A DNA stretch of 64,000 bases from Amyelois transitella. Its lineage: Eukaryota; Arthropoda; Insecta; Lepidoptera; Pyralidae. The notes under the pieces are model-generated. The model saw nothing but the letters and a program-made list of their open reading frames with translations. It was not told where the DNA came from and did no database searches. The position numbers and the translations under genes are program-made. Shown in pieces: positions 57,881-64,000 of this stretch; position 1 is the first letter of the stretch; the number at the start of each line of letters is the position of its first letter. The stretch lies in the NCBI RefSeq assembly GCF_032362555.1, contig NC_083522.1, forward strand, positions 7,542,001-7,606,000, in the 5' to 3' direction.

Positions 57881-60800
57881 TTAGTTACATTAGTTTAGTA
57901 TCTCCGTTGATTGAGTGGTTTTATAAATAAAATAAGTTTATAAGTTAATCACAAATGTATAAGTAATTGATCTGTTGATTGTTCTGTAGTCATAGGCGTA
58001 CCCTGGGCTCCTTCCTTTGTGGGGCCGCATCTGGGATAATCTTTTATGGAAATGTTTATAAATATGACTTCTAGTCATTGCAAATATTTCCGTTGGTGAT
58101 TGGAATGGACTTGGAATGTTTCTTAGTAGTAGTCCACGTAGAAGATATCCTTAAATTCTTACGGGAATGGGAATAGGAAAAACGGCCCAATGTGTGAATG
58201 AAGTCGCGGGTAAAGCTAGTTCGTAAGCAACTGCAGAACTAACCTCTAATGACATTTGCAAATGACTGCCTTGCATGCAGGGTGAGAATTTATTTTTAAC
58301 CCCCTACAAAAGAAGGGTTACTTTTTAAATCTTATTCTTCAAAAAGGTTACTGAAATAGATATATAGGTAGATATCATATATAGACTCAGATTGTTTTGC
58401 GTAGAAACATGTTTATCAACAAAATATTTTTGAACATCGACCAAACATATTTGTTGCGAGCATCGACGTTATCAAAATAACTAATATAATATTTAACTGC
58501 TTCCTATCTTTGCTGCTGTATAAAACACATTTATTAATAAAGGTATATTTATGCTACATATTTATAGATGTATCTATATATATTGGTGTGTACCAGTGCC
58601 TGCTGATTCACATTCCGGGTATCTCTTGGAAACGTGTGTAAAATCTTTGTCTTCATCGTCACTTACCATTAGGTGAGATGGAAGACAAAACAAATCTTGA
58701 ATAAAAAGACAAGGACATATCAATTTAATGGTAAGAAACGTAGGTGGCTCCTCCATTTTGACGCCAAGATATAGGAACCACTAATTACGTTCTTTTTTTC
58801 AATTCTTGAAGGTAAATACGTTTCTGATATCAAAACGAAATCTGACATAATGCTGATCCTCTGTTTTGCCTTCTTAAAGGGATGGGGTAAAAATATTTTG
58901 TATATCAGTTTTTAAGTTGAACCAGGCAAAACACATCTGCGAAAATCCATTCACATCAGAGAAACAGTTTTCGCGAGATGCGAGTGCAAACATACAGAGA
59001 GACAGAAAGAAATTCAGTTACACTTTTATTATAACATGTAACAATATGGATATGTATTTGAGGATCTGGCTCCACCATCTCGATATTCACATTTTAAGGA
59101 AAACGGATTCAAACAAACTGCTTAAAGTACGATAATGAAGTAAGCGATGATAGATCATCGCTCGCATTATATTAAAAATACAAATAAAAATATAACTGCT
59201 TATAAATACAAAAAGGTACAAAAAATAAGTTTTTGTTGAAAGCGGGATCCGTCTGTAGGTAAATTCCTAATAGCAATTATTGAACCACGTAGTTTCAAAG
59301 AAGATAAATATTTCTCTTGTAAAACAAAAGCTCTTTTTGATAACACCTGTAAAACAATGTCACATAGAACCGTAAAAAATGTAAAGTGCCTACTCTGTTC
59401 TAGGTAAAAGTAACTTAGGTAAGCTACGAAAGAATTCGTCTAAGAAATGAAATTGTCACAAAAAATCAGTGAGGAAAAAATAATATAACGGCACCTTCTC
59501 GGGAGCCGTTTATTCGGGATAAAGGCTTTTTGTTTACCAAATAAGGTTTCCCTTTCAAGGTTCCAATATTTGTTTTAAAAATTGGGTGTCATGTCTGAAG
59601 TCTGGGATCATATAATATACCTGTCTATTCTTTATAAGGCTGACATAATTGGAAAATACAGATCATCCTCCCTCAGGGAGGGTGTGAAAATATTTTCTCT
59701 TAGACTTTGTTGATCTTCTTTTTTGTTTCTATACGGTAAAACGATGAATTGTCAAAAGAAACAAATAATAGATACTAACTAACATCATTACTTTACGGGA
59801 AAAGCTAAAAGAAATTTATAGTTTCAGTACGGCACAAAAGAGGTACAAATCTTTCGAATGAAATGTGCATTCGACCTATTTATCTCTGACCTCTATGTCC
59901 TCCTCCTTCCTCCCTCCTTGTTGACTGTTGTACCGGTTTTTCGAAAAAGGTGGCACTGAAAATAATCGCGAGATCTACGTTCGAACCACTAGTTCAGTTA
60001 AATTGAGTGGAAATTGTTTCATACGCAAGCTTTCAGCAGTTACAAGGCTGCGGTAATTCAGCGTAGAATTATCTTCGTTGTAACAGCCTCTAATATTTTT
60101 CCATAATGAGTGGATAAATTTTATGAATATTATTCAATAAAAAACGCTTATTCGGTTCAATGATTACATTAATTTTTTCGTCCAAAAGAGGAGCAGATAA
60201 ACCTTCATCAATTTTCTTAACTTGATTTAAAATAACCCCTTATACCGTGGAATCAGTGCTAATAATCGCAAGACTCAAAGAGCACGTTCAGATGAATAGC
60301 TCAATGATACAATTGATATTCAGATAGTGATACCCTAAAAGATTAAACCCATGGACGTTTACAATGTGCGCGGGAAGAGACAACACACATTTGTTTCATA
60401 TTTATTTGTTAATAAATTGAAATCTCTTTTTTATGTTGGTAAACAACAGCAGAACAAAGAAATAGAAAATTTGTAATACCTAAGACCAAACAGAACGAGT
60501 TTTAATATATTGAATCACTGGGAAAGGAAATTTACCGTGGAATAGGGATTTAGCGATTCCAGGCAATAAACAAATTCGTTTTCTCGTTTAGGAAATGAAA
60601 AAATCACGCCAAAGGACCTTTAGGGTTCGTTGGTAAACCAAATATATCTATGTCGATTTATATTATTTACCAATAGCTTTTGTGTCCTTTATCGAAAATC
60701 CCACGGGTACAGAACTTTGAACTTGTTCTAAAATGACGAAGTTTTATACAAACCAACCACTTATATTATGATATTTTACTAATTACTTGCCAATTTTAAT

Positions 60801-62249
60801 ATATAAATTTTAAGTATGTAACAACAGACTTGCATCCCATATTTCACCCCCTTGGGAATGGAATTCCCAAAAATCCTCATTTTGAAATCCGACAGGAGCG
60901 AAAGTGTATTTTTTTTTCAACGTTTGAACTATCGATAAGTTGGCCTACAACACTATATAGCTTCGTGGGTATTCGCACGTGCTGAGGTAAGATTCTTTAA
61001 TGATCATTTTTCTGCTCCAAATGAGCAATATTGCCTCTTTGTCTACTTTTTTATTTGTAAACAAATAAGTTACAATAAAAGTAATCAAATAAATAGTAGT
61101 AATGAAAGTTTTCTGTCAAAAATTAGATAAGATTGTATTTCTCATTGGCCCAAATTGTTTGTAACTTTTCGTGTTATGATTTTTCGAGAGGCAGACATAA
61201 AATTGCCCACTTCAACAGTGAAATCGTTTTCCAGAATCGAAAATTAATGCGGTCCAATCCGTCCAATCAATTTAGTACAATCATTTTTCAAATTGATGAG
61301 CCAAGATATAATTACATTATTCTTCATGAATAAGCAATTTGATGAAGAGTTTTGTTTTTCAATTATACTATTGATGTTAACTAATTACTTTAGCGTATGA
61401 CCGCGACGTCTGAAAATATGGATGGCTAAGTTGCAAAATGCTTGAATTCTTTAATTACGAAGCAAAAGAAAGACGAATTACACTAGTACATTTGATTATA
61501 GTGACTTTTTATAAACCCAAAAAGAGTGTGCTGCCTCCACACGCTAAAATAAAATTGTTGTTAAAATTAGGTACCTAGTTTAAGCTATAATGGTATGGTA
61601 TTAAATCTCAAATGCTATTCTTAATTCAAAACGACAAGGCAAATTGAATACTTTCTCTTAACCGTGCATAAAGAGAAAGTAACAGACTGAATTTCAGACA
61701 TAACAAACCATAAGTCTAATCATTAGGTACATTATTACAATTTCTATGGCAGTTAGGTACCTACTAGTTGCTTGTGATTTAAGTACTCGTATTTGCGAAT
61801 TTTCACTCAACATCATTTGTCTGCGGTGATAAAGTAAACATCCGCTCAATTTATTTACAAAAGAATCGATTACCAGAAAATCACTGGAAAATTCTGCATC
61901 TCGATTTAGAACGGTTAGGTAGTTGATTAATTTAAAGGGTTTTGACCAATCGTTTTGGTGGAATTAATTGAGGATTATGAAGACAATCTTTACAAATATA
62001 TTTTCAGCCTTACAAAGCTAATGCGGGTTTAATTGTGCTATCTCGAAGATAACAAGTAATTTTAAACTAAGGGGTTTAAATTAAAATCCATTGTTTTTCA
62101 GAATATTGCTATGCTTCTGTAATATCATGCAAAAGTTAATATTTCTATTCAAAACAAGTAATTACTGCGTGCTGTTGAACACATCTGCATTAATTTCAGA
62201 TAGAATAGTGCTCATATTTATCCTCAGCTTGCCTCTATTTAGATATTTC
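57881..62249. other. AT-rich, no gene seen
   Basis: Fragments with words such as GAAGTCGCGGGTAAAGCTAG (58201-58221) and TTTCACCCCCTTGGGAATGG (about 60842) look like ends of Helitron/RTE-type repeats. No exon or RNA gene was recognised. Confidence 0.4.
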
Positions 62250-62580
62250 TAGATAGATAGATAGATAGAAAAACTCTATATTGCACAAAAATAAAAACAA
62301 AAAACTGAAATAAAAACAGATTATGAGGTACAAAGGCGGACTTATCGCTAAAGCATTGAGCTAGGAATTGTAACAGTTTGTAATTACAAAATACTGATGT
62401 AAGTTTTTTAATTACTAACTCATCTAACGGTGTGGGAAAACATCGTGAGGAAACCTGTACATTGATGCATGACCCAATCATCATGCAATGTTAGTTTCCC
62501 TTGTAAAGATGCAGAAGTCAGACCGGGAGTCCCTGCGTGTAAAGCCTGACTTACCCAGGATCGTAGTCACGGGTGGACCC
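62250..62580 (+). repeat. Family C retroelement, longest copy
   Basis: Starts with a GATA microsatellite (about 62252-62268), then TTGCACAAAAATAAAAAC, GAGGTACAAAGGCGGACTTA, AACATCGTGAGGAAACCTG and AAAGCCTGACTTACCCAGG. A- and AC-rich like insect LINE/SINE tails. Confidence 0.5.
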
Positions 62581-62589
62581 GTGAGTTCC

Positions 62590-62672
62590 ATATTTGAGTA
62601 TAAAGGTGGCCTTACAGTTTTTTCAAGACTTTTGGCTCTGTTTGCTCCGTAATTGATGAAGACGTGATTCTT
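62590..62672 (-). repeat. Family A fragment
   Basis: AAGGTGGCCTTACAGTTTTT to GATGAAGACGTGATTCTTAT. Confidence 0.55.
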
Positions 62673-62897
62673 ATGTAATAGTCCAGTGTATGGATGATTA
62701 CGCAACTGAAACTCTTAGAATATGATGAGTACGGCAAAGTCGCGCTATTCAATGCCAGGTACAAATTCACTTTCGTGTTCAGTGCTCTGTGTAAGTTTTC
62801 AGACAATTACGCGTTATTGGAGTCTCGTAAGATTCTTATCAGAATCTGTCAATCCTTATCAGTAATCAGACGTGTGAAGCTCAGTAATTGTTTGTTG

Positions 62898-62985
62898 TGA
62901 CGAACCCCATGCGGGGTCGGTGTGACCTTCCGAGGTCACCGGCGCCACCTGCCCATTACCGACGATAAGATCTCTAGACATGTGT
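62898..62985. other. GC-rich island with short palindromes
   Basis: Contains CCCCATGCGGGG, TGACCTTCCGAGGTCA and CACCGGCGCCACC within about 60 bp, unlike the AT-rich flanks. No coding frame. Could be an end of a mobile element or a regulatory element. Confidence 0.35.
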
Positions 62986-63667
62986 AAACGCAGATTTGTG
63001 CATTAATTCTGCTAAGTTCATAACAACAACAAGACCGTTAAGTTAAAGTAAGTATTCAAGCCAGCTTACTTTAGTTATAATTATGATAAATCTATCTATA
63101 ATTCTGCCGCTTTTTCAGAATGATTTTCACATTCGTATAGAGAAAATATGTTTAGAGTTCAATGCGCTAACATTACCTATATGATATTAACGCCACGGTG
63201 CAAATGAAAAATAAAATAACAGAAAAAATTGGCTTCTCTTTTTTTCCATTTTTTTTCTTTTAATTAATTATTAATTTATTTTGTTCATTTTAGCGAAAAA
63301 AAATAAAAAAATGTTCATAATAAAAAACTAATTTATTTTGCTTATTGTGCTTATAAATACTTAGGGTTTTAATCTCTTTATAGCAACCAAACATTCTTAT
63401 TCAATGTTATTGTGAACGAAAATAAAAGACATTTTTCCGTGTATCAATGTGAAATGTTTCATCCATTCTATGGTATCAGACAATGGAAACGAACCGCGGT
63501 CCTTTCATTATTTAAATGGTATGATTACAATGATACCATTAAAATTTTAGAACAAAAGGATAATTCAAAGATAATATCTCTGCGGCTACAGAGAATTAAT
63601 TTACTGAAACAGAATTTGGACATTTGCTTACTTGAAACGAGAATGAAAAAATAATACATTTTTGAAA

Positions 63668-63850
63668 GATATGTAGCGGGAGCGATGGTTCGGGTCGAGA
63701 TGTGGTGCCCGGGGAACCGCGGCTCCGACGATGTTGAGTCGGAGATTGTACTTATGCTCCAATTCGTGAAATCAAATCTTTGTTTGCGCGATGTAGACTC
63801 TTCGCTGCTATTGGCTGAGCGCGTCATTTTCTTTGCTATGATTGACAGTT
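63668..63850 (-). repeat. Family P, promoter-like repeat, copy 3
   Basis: On the minus strand it reads CATAGCAAAGAAAATGACGC, CTCAGCCAATAGCAGC, GGAGCATAAGTACAATC, then ACATCGTCGGAGCCGCGG and TTCCCCGGGCACCACATC: the same order as copy 1, with near-identity over the first 45 bases or so. Confidence 0.6.
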
Positions 63851-64000
63851 ATATTTTGGATACCCGTTGTTTCACATTATCTAATATTTCAATTAAACAT
63901 TTCAATTAAAGCAATTAAAAAAAATCGAATGCTTCTCAGTATGCAGTGGAATTTTTTGGCTAAAGATAATATTTTTTCTAGAGATACAAACATAAGCCAC

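Noticed and set aside
63525-63827. 100-codon minus-strand frame
   Set aside because: Overlaps family P copy 3 and has no recognisable protein features.
1-64000. CRISPR array, operon or phage-type system
   Set aside because: Spliced genes and insect repeats show eukaryotic nuclear DNA; no regularly spaced short repeats seen.

Overview
The window is nuclear DNA from an insect, most likely a moth or butterfly (Lepidoptera). It is AT-rich, its genes are split by introns with GT/AG borders, and a dense set of short dispersed repeats fills introns and intergenic space. These include about 25 copies or fragments of one SINE-like family, tRNA-derived SINEs, Helitron-type and TIR elements, LINE 3' ends and a mariner. 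The species cannot be named from this sequence alone. All exon models below were assembled by hand from reading frame, splice borders and remembered family similarity. No alignment or transcript data were available.

Left third (1-32 kb), gene-dense. (1) An ABHD4/ABHD5-type alpha/beta hydrolase on the minus strand (2499-16135, 8 exons). It has an intact Ser-Asp-His triad, decayed copies of two of its own exons, and an apparently intact mariner in intron 2. (2) BBS2 on the plus strand (16820-23428, 11 exons, 716 aa), a BBSome subunit. A perfect RFX X-box match lies about 100 bp upstream of its start, in the 684-bp gap it shares head-to-head with the hydrolase. (3) SAE1/Aos1 on the minus strand (21065-22084), a single-exon gene for the small subunit of the SUMO E1, lying entirely within BBS2 intron 8. 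(4) ORC1 on the minus strand (23769-29207, 9 exons, 787 aa), tail-to-tail with BBS2. (5) AATF/Che-1 on the plus strand (29791-31885, 2 exons, 575 aa), head-to-head with ORC1 across a 583-bp gap that holds an E2F-like palindrome.

Right two thirds (32-64 kb), gene desert. No protein gene could be supported. The main non-repeat landmark is a GC-rich, CpG-rich block at 41.75-41.89 kb followed by a good splice donor, which looks like the promoter and non-coding first exon of a plus-strand gene continuing outside the window. A second promoter-like CCAAT/TATA block is at 43.77-43.86 kb. A recurring sequence with CCAAT and TATA-like boxes occurs three times (43.4, 48.0 and 63.8 kb) and could not be assigned to a known repeat.

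Most informative points: the duplicated ABHD exons; a datable stack of insertions beside BBS2 exon 5 (SINE-like element with 12-bp target duplication, later split by a Helitron-type element); a TA-flanked MITE inserted into another copy of the same SINE-like family; the X-box and E2F sites in front of genes whose known orthologues are controlled by those factors; and the three-copy promoter-like repeat. I saw no clearly new biological system.
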